Source: a virus. Taken from it: 53,846 bases of DNA. The stretch's first letter is position 1; every line of letters starts with the position of its first letter. This document shows positions 43,594 through 53,341 of the stretch, piece after piece. Under the pieces are notes generated by a model. The model did not search any database. It was given only the letters and a program-made list of their open reading frames with translations, and was not told where the DNA came from. The position numbers and the translations under genes were made by a program. Location: IMG/VR virus record IMGVR_UViG_3300005253_000102, positions 1 to 53,846 of that record. One strand, written 5' to 3'.

Positions 43594-43638
43594 TTTGATT
43601 AAGAACGTTTATTTGTAAGAAAAAATAAGAGGAGACAT

Positions 43639-44181
43639 ATGTCTATTTTAGAACAGTTAGGTGTACAGACTCGAGGACTCATTGAAACTATGGTTCCATT
43701 TGAAACGTGGGAGGGTAGTGATGTTCAACAGTGGCAAGTAACAATGCAAATGTTGACTATGGGAGATCTCGTAGAAGTTGCAAAACTTACTGGAAATGTT
43801 TCCCCATTAGAGATGGCGTATTTGACAAAGGTTTATCTTTTGACAAAATGTATGAAGTCTATTAATGGTAGAGAGATTGTTACTGCAGAAGACTTAGAAG
43901 AATATAATAAAGAGCACAATCTTGCAGGTAATAGTACAATTTCATTATTTGAATATAAGATAATATTCATTAAAAAGTTGAGTGAGGCCGTTGTTAATCG
44001 TTTAGCGTTTTTGTACGATGAAATGTCAAATAGATATGTAGCATCGTTATTGGGGAAGAGTGTTATACCTGATGAATTAGATGCGACGAAATTTGATGCC
44101 GATTCAAATGTTGGAGGGAACCGAGATGCAGGAGAAGAGACGGTAAGTGATGAATCAGATAACCCTTCAACAGCTACGTAA
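43639..44181 (+). CDS. Tail assembly chaperone candidate, 180 aa
   Basis: Helical protein with an acidic C-terminus, between tube and tape measure. It overlaps the next frame by 32 bases. In many phages this pair is linked by a programmed frameshift; here the second frame has its own ATG and ribosome site, and no slippery heptamer stands out. Confidence 0.6.
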   Translation: MSILEQLGVQTRGLIETMVPFETWEGSDVQQWQVTMQMLTMGDLVEVAKLTGNVSPLEMAYLTKVYLLTKCMKSINGREIVTAEDLEEYNKEHNLAGNSTISLFEYKIIFIKKLSEAVVNRLAFLYDEMSNRYVASLLGKSVIPDELDATKFDADSNVGGNRDAGEETVSDESDNPSTAT

Positions 44182-44818
44182 TATTTTAATTGGTGGGAAG
44201 TTTCCATCTGAGACGGTAAAAGTAAAAGGAATTTCATTTGAGTTCACTTTTACTGATGACGATATTTCGCTTTGTAGTACTGTTATAGATTGCGTAGAAT
44301 TCCTTTCAAAGGTTGTCAAGTGTGCTGTATTCGATAGTATTGTACAGCTTACTGATCTTCCTAGCGTATATTTTTATCCCTTACAAACTGCATATTTTGA
44401 ATTTCAACGCACTACACTGTGTGCTTTGTTGGAAGCTGTTGTTGAGTTTGTTAAAAGTAATGAATCTCGGGGATTATGGCTTATATATAAGCACAGTGAC
44501 TCATCTCATGTATTATCAATTAACAACGGTAAATTGCACTTAATACAGCAACGGTGGGTTGCACTTAATGCAATGAATGATACAAAAGATAATATGACAA
44601 TGATCACAGATATTTTTGAAGCTGCTAAACCTTGGTTTGATAAAGAACTATATGCGAAGATTAAAGAGCATACTGATTCGATGCGGGAGAACGCTTTCTT
44701 TGATAGCGATTCATACGATGATCAACTCCGTGAAAAAGCTAGAAATGTAGTAGCACAACAAAAAATTGATACAGAAACTGAAGGTGATATCATTATAATA
44801 GAAGAGGAGAAAGGTTAA
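44150..44818 (+). CDS. Second tail assembly chaperone candidate, 222 aa
   Basis: ATG 44150 follows a purine-rich GGAGAAGAGACGG. Helical, with a long acidic end (TETEGDIIIIEEEKG). Its stop overlaps the tape measure start (TTAATGG). Role inferred from position. Confidence 0.55.
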   Translation: MNQITLQQLRNILIGGKFPSETVKVKGISFEFTFTDDDISLCSTVIDCVEFLSKVVKCAVFDSIVQLTDLPSVYFYPLQTAYFEFQRTTLCALLEAVVEFVKSNESRGLWLIYKHSDSSHVLSINNGKLHLIQQRWVALNAMNDTKDNMTMITDIFEAAKPWFDKELYAKIKEHTDSMRENAFFDSDSYDDQLREKARNVVAQQKIDTETEGDIIIIEEEKG

Positions 44819-46659
44819 TGGCTGATCAACAAAATTCTGCTCCAGATAATCGTGAAGATATCATGAAAAGTGCCTCAAAATCTGGGCATGATGTTAAAAA
44901 GCTTCGACAGTATATAAAAGCTCTTAAGGGGTTACAAAAAGGGCTTAAAACAGAGAGTGATCAATATAAGGCTCTTGAAAAGGATGCGAAGCGATTAGAA
45001 ATTGCTGTGTCTCGACTAATTAAGTCGAAAACTCAACTTGCTAAAGTTGCGGACACTTTAACTTCTAAACTAGGAAGTAGTGGTGCAGGGGGTGGAATTA
45101 CACAGTTTGGTACTGCCGCAGTAAACGCATCAACATCTGTAAATAAATTAGATGGCTCTATGAATGTTCTTGGAAAATCAACTAATATGGCTGCAAGTAC
45201 ATTTGCGGGATGGGTATCTGCAGTGCAATTAGCAATTGCTGTAGTGGTAAAACTTGCAGATGAACTTGATAAAGCACAAATTAAGCAGGCTAATTTACAG
45301 CGAGCTTTTGGTGCGGGTAATATATCGATTCGTGAATCTTTTAATGCAATAGCTACTGGTTGGAAAATAGCAGGTGCTGCGGGAGCAGAAGCTGCACCGA
45401 AGTTAAATGCAGCGATTCGCGCAGCGAGAGGGCAGAGTGGAGGAGACTTAATGAAAGAAATGGGAGGAACACAAGGGGCTACATTTAAAAAATTATTGAA
45501 ATATGATGTAGCCGCTCCTGTTGATATGGCGGATAAAATTAAAACTCTTGCAGAAGTATTCAATATTCGTACTAGTGGGGGGATAAATGAACAAATTGAT
45601 TACCTATTAAACACGATAATTGAAAGTGGATTGCCTATGGAAAGATATACCGGATTAATTGTTGAATTGGCTACGCAATTTGCAGATGTTGGAGTTACTA
45701 TAACGGATAGTGCAAGAGCGTTTAAGCTATTCGAAGCGTCTGTAGATAGTGGTGCTATGACTATGGGTTTACAAATGAAAATGATTAATTTAGCTACGAC
45801 TCAGCAACTTACTGCAGGCGGATTTCAGGGGAGAGTGATAACTGCCGCATTTGCTCAGGATATGAGTGCCAACATGGATCCGCAGACTATTGCAGCGTTA
45901 GATAAAGCAGCAGGTGCCTTGTATGGAGGGAAAAAATTTACAGATATCAGCGCTTATGAGGCATCTAATGTTTTAGCGGATAGATCAGTAACTTCTGAAG
46001 GATTATATGTTAAAGCGATGGAAGGCTCTTATAAAAAACTTATGCAAATTGAAAAGGCATCTGGGTGGGGTGCAGCAGAACAAACCGCACAGGCAATAGG
46101 TATACCAAGTTGGAGAGAATTTAAAAAAATAGGGCCTGAATTAGCAGCGGGTGGTGCGATAACGGAAGAAAAATTACGAGAAATTATGATGACTGAGGGT
46201 GACAAAATGTTAGAAGCGTCTAAGGGAATGTTAACAGCTTCTGATGGTATGACAGATGCGATGGAACTTGCAGAAGACAATGCAAGGCTTAATCAACAAT
46301 GGTATTCTGAGTGGAGGGCATTTTGGGCACATACAACAGGCTTGATTGTGGAAGCTTTAGGAGGCGAGACTGTGGGTGATGTCATTGAAACAGGTTTTAT
46401 AGCTACTTATGGGCAGTTAATAGCTGGACCCGCCGCACTTCCTATGTCTTGGGCATTAAAGCAGACTGGTTTATGGAAGGAAGCTACAGAAAGTTCTGAA
46501 ATGGGAAAAACTCAAGCACATAAAACACCAGGCACGCCTTTAATCCCTGGTGAAGATGAATTAAATGTAGAAGTGATGGAGGGAAAAAGTGTGCAAATTA
46601 AAGTGCAGTTAGTAGACACTCCTACAGGTGAAAAAGTGGGTGGAACCCTTGGGAAATAA
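44818..46659 (+). CDS. Tape measure protein
   Basis: 613 residues. The N-terminal 90 residues are a charged coiled coil (KKLRQYIKALKGLQKGLKTE), then a Gly/Ala-rich hydrophobic region (FAGWVSAVQLAIAVVVKLAD) and helical domains. Position and composition are typical, though it is short, predicting a modest tail. No lysozyme domain. Confidence 0.78.
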   Translation: MADQQNSAPDNREDIMKSASKSGHDVKKLRQYIKALKGLQKGLKTESDQYKALEKDAKRLEIAVSRLIKSKTQLAKVADTLTSKLGSSGAGGGITQFGTAAVNASTSVNKLDGSMNVLGKSTNMAASTFAGWVSAVQLAIAVVVKLADELDKAQIKQANLQRAFGAGNISIRESFNAIATGWKIAGAAGAEAAPKLNAAIRAARGQSGGDLMKEMGGTQGATFKKLLKYDVAAPVDMADKIKTLAEVFNIRTSGGINEQIDYLLNTIIESGLPMERYTGLIVELATQFADVGVTITDSARAFKLFEASVDSGAMTMGLQMKMINLATTQQLTAGGFQGRVITAAFAQDMSANMDPQTIAALDKAAGALYGGKKFTDISAYEASNVLADRSVTSEGLYVKAMEGSYKKLMQIEKASGWGAAEQTAQAIGIPSWREFKKIGPELAAGGAITEEKLREIMMTEGDKMLEASKGMLTASDGMTDAMELAEDNARLNQQWYSEWRAFWAHTTGLIVEALGGETVGDVIETGFIATYGQLIAGPAALPMSWALKQTGLWKEATESSEMGKTQAHKTPGTPLIPGEDELNVEVMEGKSVQIKVQLVDTPTGEKVGGTLGK

Positions 46660-46661
46660 AG

Positions 46662-47648
46662 ATGGCGAGTAAAAAAGAAAAACTAAAATTTTATAGGCTT
46701 CCGACTGTACCATCATACAGAACGGATGCGCCTGCTGTTAGTATTCGTGGATACAAAAATAAATATCCTGAGTTTGTAAAATACGATACACAACCATCCA
46801 CAGCTGTTGAAGCTAATCTTGTTAGTGGTTCATATCCTGGGGATGCTCCTGTGTATTTCTTTGGAGATAAAGTAGTACCATATAGTTCTTTAGAATTTGT
46901 AATTGATGGAATATTTGAGGCATACGATCGTTCAAGATATGATTTAGCTTCGTTGTCGTCAAAAATATACATTTTAGAAACTACTAGTGCGGGCACATTT
47001 GGGATTTCTTATGATAATTATCCTACAACTGATGCTGCGTTTAGAAAACCCTATGTAGAACCACTTAGTACTGCGTTTTTGGAATCTATATCATTTTATG
47101 TTAATCCTACGACGATTAGAATACGTAAGAAGAAATTTTTCCAAAAGTTACGTACGCGTGCAGGTTGGGTATTCCAACATTGGGGTCCTGATATAGGAGA
47201 AATTACACTAGAAGGTACCACGGGTAATATAACACCCGATCCTAAAATACAAGTAGGCAAGGTCTTTGGTCTCCCTATTTTACCTCAAGTAGTAGAAGAG
47301 GCACCAACTAAATCTAATTCTCCTGCATTAAAAGCGTTTAGGATATTGGAACAGTGGTATGATGAAGATCAAAATGATCAATCCCAAAGTGCTAGCGTAG
47401 GCCAATTAACTGCTCTTGAATTTCGTGGACGGATATATGTAGGACATTTTGCTGAATTTAATTTTGAAGAACGTGGTACTCATCCATTTCAGCTTTTTTA
47501 CCAATTAAAGTTCTTGATACACTATGATACAGGTGCTTTATCCGACGCTACTACACGGTCTGTAAATCAGATTATTCGGAATGACGAAACCCTTAGAAAA
47601 ATTTTGGAGCTGAAAAAAGCACAATCAGAAAGTGAAACATTAGAATGA
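46662..47648 (+). CDS. Baseplate/tail hub-associated protein, 328 aa
   Basis: Contains SISFYVNPTTIRIRKKK and GWVFQHWGPDIGEITLEG near 145-185, a pattern typical of phage baseplate proteins near the hub. The C-terminal part ends in an acidic helix. Overlaps the next gene by four bases. Confidence 0.7.
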   Translation: MASKKEKLKFYRLPTVPSYRTDAPAVSIRGYKNKYPEFVKYDTQPSTAVEANLVSGSYPGDAPVYFFGDKVVPYSSLEFVIDGIFEAYDRSRYDLASLSSKIYILETTSAGTFGISYDNYPTTDAAFRKPYVEPLSTAFLESISFYVNPTTIRIRKKKFFQKLRTRAGWVFQHWGPDIGEITLEGTTGNITPDPKIQVGKVFGLPILPQVVEEAPTKSNSPALKAFRILEQWYDEDQNDQSQSASVGQLTALEFRGRIYVGHFAEFNFEERGTHPFQLFYQLKFLIHYDTGALSDATTRSVNQIIRNDETLRKILELKKAQSESETLE

Positions 47649-49846
47649 GTAAACCTAAGCAAAATATTGATGATTATACTGTAGGCAATTTTTATCCTGA
47701 GGCTCTCCTTGTGTTTGTTTCGATAGATGAAAATGGTGATCCTATAAGAAATTTGGCTAGTGCGTTTACTACTATTCCTGATATTAGTGATATTACTGAT
47801 GTACAACTTTCTCTGGGTAGTACTGGGAAACTTGGCCAATTTACTGTACGTATTAATAATGCTAATAATAAGTATTTTGTTGCCGACGATATGGAAATGG
47901 AAATTACAAATTTGAAAAAGGGGACAGTTGGAACATTTACTAGTTCTGTGGATGCTAATCGTATAGTTATTGAAGAGGCAGAGGCTGCAACAACTTGGGA
48001 AAATGTTCAGGATTTTTTAAATAATGAAGTGTTCCCACGGGTATACCCCGATCCTCCTGAAGGCGATGATGGACAAACATATATTGTATATCAAGATGGA
48101 GATGAGTATATATATAACATTATTTCTAATGATTCAGCAGCTGCGGAGTCTCAGGATCCCCCTGTTCAAGGGGAAAATCCTCCACCTGCAGAAGAAGAAG
48201 TAACAGAAGAACTAACAGAAAAGCAAAAACAGGATAGAATTGTCGCCGCAAATAGGAAGAGGTTTCAAACAGAGAGGCTCAACTTGAAAAAAGTTCCTCT
48301 CAGCATAGAGGAAGTTGCAGAGTTAAAGAAAAAAACAAAGCACCAATCTGCGTTCTTTGAAGAATACGGAGGCCAGTTAGAGAATGGTAGGTGTGTATTT
48401 GTTCCTATGCAATTAATGGTATGTTTACTGACCCGTAGATTTAAGGATAAAAATGATCCAGAGGATATGATTGTTGCATTTACTGGATTTATTGATAGTG
48501 TCAGTGAAGAATACGATGGAAAAGCTAGTATGCTTCGTATTCAGGGAACTGATGTTTCAAAATTAATGCACATAACTCAAGCAAATGTAAATCCATCACT
48601 TTTCCAGCGTGCTCTTCCCGGGGGGGGTCAATATAAAATATGGTCAAATATCTTTTCAGGTCAACAAGGATGGCAGATCATCAAAACTCTTATAATAGGT
48701 GGAGAAGACACTGAAGGGCAGGCTATACACGGCGCAGGCCATTTTGTGTACAATGCAAAATATAGTCCAGACAGTAGTACTGACGGTAAAACTGTTGAAA
48801 AACGTGCAATACTTACAGGGTTGAAGTTCCAAGCAGCTCAATGGGACAAAGATGGCAATGTGATTATTGCGAACGATAAATTAGACAAACTTTTCTTTAG
48901 GCCCGGACGAGTACATATACAGATTTTACCTTTTGAAGTATCCCCTAAAGGTTTGAGGGATTTGTCAGTATATAAGAAAATTTTTGGCGCATCTTTTCAA
49001 AATTGGCAAAATGAATATCGCAGTCATCTTGAAATTGCAAATGAAGTTGCACAATTATCTAATTATGAATTCTATGCTGATCAGTTTGGTGATATTTGGT
49101 ATCACCAGCCCAGATTTCATAATTATCATATTTTGACTAATGATAACCCTGAAGTATATATTATTCGTGACGAGGATATTATAACTTACCAGTTTACTGA
49201 AAGTGATAAGGATGTTGTATCAACGATTTATGTGGCAGGCCAACCAAATTATTCAGAGGTTCCTCCACAAATTATGAAGATGACTGGATTTTATGAAGAC
49301 AGTAGTTTGTTACGTAAATATGGTAGACGGATGATGAGTTTAAGTCATCCATATATCACAGATACGAGTGATTGTTTTTACTTTGCAAAATCTTGGATGC
49401 TTCGAGTCAATGCAGGAAGATTTGTTGGGACAATAACAATGTTAGGTCGTCCTGAATTACGTATGCATATGCCTGTGTACATTCCTATGCGCAATATGAT
49501 ATATTACATTATAGGAATTTCACATAAGTTTGTATATGGTCAAACGTTTACAACTACGTTACAATTGAAATATGGGCATAAACCTTGGGAAATTCTTCCA
49601 GAAATTTTGGATTATGGTATTCCTGATAAAATATCCTCTGAGAATCCGAGTACTGATTCAGAGGGCACTGCATCAGCACAAGGTGATAAAACGTTGGCAT
49701 TAGGGGAAAATGTACCCGTTACTCCAGAACCTTCACCTCCACGTGAAAGTACAAATACTCCTATTCAAAATACAGAAAACTTTACGGGTTATGGAATTGC
49801 TAATCCAGGTGTAACATATCCTGATATCCCGGGCAGGAGTAATTAA
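47645..49846 (+). CDS. Baseplate hub protein, 733 aa
   Basis: Large beta-rich protein with gp27/gpD-like features (LGQFTVRINNANNKYF near 60; later FTESDKDVVSTIYVAGQPNY). A charged linker (about 175-230) separates two domains, and the last 90 residues are Pro/Ser/Thr-rich. Followed by an overlapping spike gene, as in hub-spike pairs. Contains a run of eight G at 48620-48627. Confidence 0.72.
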   Translation: MSKPKQNIDDYTVGNFYPEALLVFVSIDENGDPIRNLASAFTTIPDISDITDVQLSLGSTGKLGQFTVRINNANNKYFVADDMEMEITNLKKGTVGTFTSSVDANRIVIEEAEAATTWENVQDFLNNEVFPRVYPDPPEGDDGQTYIVYQDGDEYIYNIISNDSAAAESQDPPVQGENPPPAEEEVTEELTEKQKQDRIVAANRKRFQTERLNLKKVPLSIEEVAELKKKTKHQSAFFEEYGGQLENGRCVFVPMQLMVCLLTRRFKDKNDPEDMIVAFTGFIDSVSEEYDGKASMLRIQGTDVSKLMHITQANVNPSLFQRALPGGGQYKIWSNIFSGQQGWQIIKTLIIGGEDTEGQAIHGAGHFVYNAKYSPDSSTDGKTVEKRAILTGLKFQAAQWDKDGNVIIANDKLDKLFFRPGRVHIQILPFEVSPKGLRDLSVYKKIFGASFQNWQNEYRSHLEIANEVAQLSNYEFYADQFGDIWYHQPRFHNYHILTNDNPEVYIIRDEDIITYQFTESDKDVVSTIYVAGQPNYSEVPPQIMKMTGFYEDSSLLRKYGRRMMSLSHPYITDTSDCFYFAKSWMLRVNAGRFVGTITMLGRPELRMHMPVYIPMRNMIYYIIGISHKFVYGQTFTTTLQLKYGHKPWEILPEILDYGIPDKISSENPSTDSEGTASAQGDKTLALGENVPVTPEPSPPRESTNTPIQNTENFTGYGIANPGVTYPDIPGRSN

Positions 49847-51045
49847 TGCGCGCATTCAACGCAAAAGATTTTTCGTCACACTTTACACAAAAACCTCAAC
49901 CAGGTACGTATTTGAGACCCGCAGTGATTACAAGTGTAAACCCTGCTATAGGTACAGTTAATATTGAATGGTTAGATCATCCAGGCGTACGTCAAGATAT
50001 ACTACTATCTCCGAGTGGTCAGGGAATATTTGAATTACCTACAGTGGGCAGTGTAGTATTAGTAGGTTTTGGTATTGGATTTGATGCATATATTTTAGCG
50101 TACATACCTGTAGGTTATAGAGATTTAGTAGGTACTCCTCGGGAAGGTACCCAGGAAGGTACCCAGGAAGTCACAGCGCCATTAATGAAACTTGGCGTAG
50201 GTGAAAAGATGTTGGTATCGTATTTAGCGAAATCAGAGGAAAATCAGAATAATCAATTTGCAACACCATCAACAACTGGCACGTATTTACATATGTCAAA
50301 TGTTGGTGATATTCTTATGAAAACAGCAGAAGGGGATTACTGGAGATTGGATAGACGTAATAATATTATCCAACAGAATTCTATGAACTATCGCGTAATT
50401 ACTGAAGCAGGTATTTTAGACTTTGGGTTAGTTAAACGTTCATCTACTGAAGATATTATTTCGGTTGCGGGATCTCCGTTGGGCGATGATACCTCTGTTG
50501 CAGGTTCTGAAAACGCACTTACAGAATTTCGTTTAAGGATTTTAGAAACTGCTGATGCAAATGCTCTCACTGCTCCAGAAGTTGAAGATCCTCTTATTGA
50601 ACTCACACTGGGTACAAAAGTTACGAATGATGGAGAGATTGTAGTAACTGATGGTACTTACGCAGACACGTCTGATGGAGATCAAAAAGAAATTATGATT
50701 CAGCTTAAAACAAAAGCTGACCAAGGTTTTGAATTTACCGTAGATAAGGAAGGTAATCTTACAATTAAAGTGAATGGTAATGTAAAGTTTGCAATTAGTG
50801 AAGGGGATATGCAGATAGATATTGACGAAGGACGTGAACTGAGGCTAGGCGGAAGTAATGGTGAGCAGGCACTTTTAGGTGAATCCTTTCAAAGAAGCTT
50901 TAATTCCCTTGTAGAATATGTGAATAAACTACATTATATAACACCTGCGGGTAATCTTGCGCCGCTTATCCCATCATCTGCACCTGCAGGAACGGCGAAG
51001 AAGTCATCATCTGTTGACCTTTCTAAAAAAATAAAAAGTGAATAG
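49846..51045 (+). CDS. Baseplate spike (gpV/gp5-like), 399 aa
   Basis: An OB-fold-like N-terminus (AVITSVNPAIGTVNIEWLDH; ELPTVGSVVLVGFG) is followed by an REGTQEGTQE repeat and a C-terminal beta-rich part (FTVDKEGNLTIKVNGNVKF, AISEGDMQIDIDEGRELRLG) consistent with a beta-helix needle. It pierces the host envelope. A 12-base repeat GGTACCCAGGAA encodes the GTQE units. Confidence 0.75.
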   Translation: MRAFNAKDFSSHFTQKPQPGTYLRPAVITSVNPAIGTVNIEWLDHPGVRQDILLSPSGQGIFELPTVGSVVLVGFGIGFDAYILAYIPVGYRDLVGTPREGTQEGTQEVTAPLMKLGVGEKMLVSYLAKSEENQNNQFATPSTTGTYLHMSNVGDILMKTAEGDYWRLDRRNNIIQQNSMNYRVITEAGILDFGLVKRSSTEDIISVAGSPLGDDTSVAGSENALTEFRLRILETADANALTAPEVEDPLIELTLGTKVTNDGEIVVTDGTYADTSDGDQKEIMIQLKTKADQGFEFTVDKEGNLTIKVNGNVKFAISEGDMQIDIDEGRELRLGGSNGEQALLGESFQRSFNSLVEYVNKLHYITPAGNLAPLIPSSAPAGTAKKSSSVDLSKKIKSE

Positions 51046-51051
51046 TATATA

Positions 51052-53256
51052 ATGGCTATTGATCCAGTACAAATTAAACGTTTACTTGGACTTGCGATTC
51101 ATCAAGCGCTGAAAGCTACGCCTGATAAAGACCCACGCAGGGATTTACAGACGGGTGAAAAACTATGGATTCGCGCGGCAGGTCCAATGGTTGATTATTT
51201 ATATGACAGTAATATTTTAACTGCAGTTACAAAGAATTACGTAGATACTGTATCGGGATCAATAGGTCAAGACTTAAATCATCAAGTATTAGAATTATAT
51301 AGTTACGTTGACGCGGTATCGGGAAGTAGCGTTGCGCAAGATCTTCAGAGTGTTACTAGTTTAGGGAATACTACTACAAATCCATTATTAGTGCAAGTAT
51401 CTGGTTCTACATTTAGTACTTTGACTGTTTTCGGCAATACTGTCATAGGTGGTGTATTAGATATTCAATCGCACAAAATTATAAATGTTACTGATCCTAC
51501 ATCAAATCAAGATGCAGCTACTAAAATTTATGTAGACACCATATCAGGATCAATAGGTAATAACTTAGAATTTAACTATGCTACCAAAACTTATGTTGAT
51601 ACCGTAAGTGGAAGCATTGGTACAGATCTTAATGATCAGATTCATAAAGTCAGAGAGTACACAGATGACGAGATAGTTACAGTATCAGGAAGTATTGGAA
51701 TAGACTTAAATCATCAAGTATTAAAATTATATGCTTATGTAGATACCTCATCAGGAAGTAGTGCTCAGAGTCTTCAGGCCGTCACTAATATAGGTAATAC
51801 TACTACACAGGATATCACCGCAGCGAATTTAATAGCTACTACTTCTGGATCTTCGCTCAAAGATACCTTAATTGACGGAAATCTTCAAGTCAATGATGAT
51901 CTTATAGTTAATGGTGATAAGGTCTATATTAACCACAATGGTCCTGAAGCTTCTTCTTATTTCTTCTTCTATGAGAATGGATCTAATCAGGGAGCCTTCC
52001 TTGGATGGTGGGATGCGGAGGATAGATTTATAATATCACATAGTTTACAATCTGCTATTGATTTAAAAGCCGGTGGTGATTTAAAAGCCGGTGATAATAT
52101 TTATATTAATTATGATGGTGCCGATGGTGATTCGTATCTGTATTTCTATGAAGGAGGTTCTGCTACCGGCGCGTTTTTGAAATGGGATGACGGTCCTGGT
52201 GTCTTTGTTTTCGACCACGGGATATCGACAACAATCGGTAACTCAACTTTTGTTGGTGATGTTAGAATTGGAGATCGACTGTTCGTTAATTCTAATGGGC
52301 CTGAAGGCGACGGCACTATCTTTTTCTACGAAGGTGGAGCTGAAGGCGGGGCAGCCTTATGGTGGAGAGACAGTACAACTAATTTTGAATTATCTCATTT
52401 TCTTGTTGTAGCCTCTTCTGGTTCACACTTTAATACATTAACTACTACTCATGACCTATTAGTAGGTGGTGATATTCAAGGTGAATATATACAAATATTT
52501 GGGCAGATAGACTGTCAGCTACCCACCGGAGGGACTTCTGGCCAGGGAATTGCTATGACGTCATTTGATGGCATAGGGTTGTTAAGCCTCGAGAACGGAA
52601 CGGCAGTGGCGAATGTTATGGCCCCGTTTTTGAGGGGAAAGGCATCTCATACGACCGCTTCAGGATTGTTGATCCAGGGGGAACCCTATGTAGATGATGG
52701 GACAGCTGCAGGGGCGGTACATATAAGAGCTAAAGACCCTGATGGAAATAGTGGCATAGATGCAGGCATTGTGTTAGAGGTCTACAACTGGACGACAAGT
52801 CTACTAACTATAGACTACGCTGGAGTTGTGAAGATTGATGCAAACGTACTGGATATGGATTCACACAAAATTATAAATGTGACAGATCCAGGTGACGCTC
52901 AAGATGCAGCCACTAAAGCTTATGTAGATGCTGCGTCAGATGAACGACTAAAAACAAATATCGTACCATTAACCGGATGCCTTGAAAATGTTAATCAGTT
53001 AAATCCTATACGATTCAATTGGAATGATAAGGGTAAAGGTTTTGCAAAAGATAATCTTGCAGATACTGAAGTGGGATTGATAGCGCAGGAAGTAGCCAAA
53101 GTGTATCCAGAAGTAGTCTTCCATAAACATGATGATGATAATAATTTGGCTATAGATTATTCGAGATTAACTGCTGTGTTGATTAAAGCAATACAAGAAC
53201 TGTCTTCAAAAGTGAAAGATTTAGAATTAAATAAAGTAAACAATGATATTAAATAA
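51052..53256 (+). CDS. Tail fibre with S74 intramolecular chaperone
   Basis: 734 residues. Repeated YVDTVSGSIG / YVDTISGSIG units and NHQVLELYSYVD segments, then shaft repeats (GPEGDGTIFFYEGG-type) and a C-terminal S74 domain from about 630: SDERLKTNI, EVGLIAQEVAKVYPEVV, and LAIDYSRLTAVLIKAIQEL. S74 domains drive trimerisation and are usually self-cleaved at the Ser of the SDER motif (family knowledge). It follows the spike gene directly and shares repeats with 27111-27845. Confidence 0.85.
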   Translation: MAIDPVQIKRLLGLAIHQALKATPDKDPRRDLQTGEKLWIRAAGPMVDYLYDSNILTAVTKNYVDTVSGSIGQDLNHQVLELYSYVDAVSGSSVAQDLQSVTSLGNTTTNPLLVQVSGSTFSTLTVFGNTVIGGVLDIQSHKIINVTDPTSNQDAATKIYVDTISGSIGNNLEFNYATKTYVDTVSGSIGTDLNDQIHKVREYTDDEIVTVSGSIGIDLNHQVLKLYAYVDTSSGSSAQSLQAVTNIGNTTTQDITAANLIATTSGSSLKDTLIDGNLQVNDDLIVNGDKVYINHNGPEASSYFFFYENGSNQGAFLGWWDAEDRFIISHSLQSAIDLKAGGDLKAGDNIYINYDGADGDSYLYFYEGGSATGAFLKWDDGPGVFVFDHGISTTIGNSTFVGDVRIGDRLFVNSNGPEGDGTIFFYEGGAEGGAALWWRDSTTNFELSHFLVVASSGSHFNTLTTTHDLLVGGDIQGEYIQIFGQIDCQLPTGGTSGQGIAMTSFDGIGLLSLENGTAVANVMAPFLRGKASHTTASGLLIQGEPYVDDGTAAGAVHIRAKDPDGNSGIDAGIVLEVYNWTTSLLTIDYAGVVKIDANVLDMDSHKIINVTDPGDAQDAATKAYVDAASDERLKTNIVPLTGCLENVNQLNPIRFNWNDKGKGFAKDNLADTEVGLIAQEVAKVYPEVVFHKHDDDNNLAIDYSRLTAVLIKAIQELSSKVKDLELNKVNNDIK

Positions 53257-53278
53257 CACTTTTATATAGAGGCCATAA

Positions 53279-53341
53279 AATGACATTAACAGTAACTTGG
53301 ATTGAGTGGTCCGAACGTGATAAGATAGAAATGGGACTATG
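53279..53341 (+). pseudogene. 20-codon remnant resembling the start of gene 36443
   Basis: Reads MTLTVTWIEWSERDKIEMGL then TGA; the first eight residues resemble MAVTVTWVE of the 36443 gene. Its stop overlaps the next ATG. Either a truncated duplicate or a short leader peptide. Confidence 0.35.

Noticed and set aside
43639-44818. Programmed -1 frameshift between the two genes before the tape measure
   Set aside because: The second gene has its own ATG and ribosome site, and no convincing slippery heptamer was found in the overlap.
45033-45563. 176-codon minus-strand frame opposite the tape measure gene
   Set aside because: Antisense to an Ala/Gly-rich gene; composition mirrors the sense strand.
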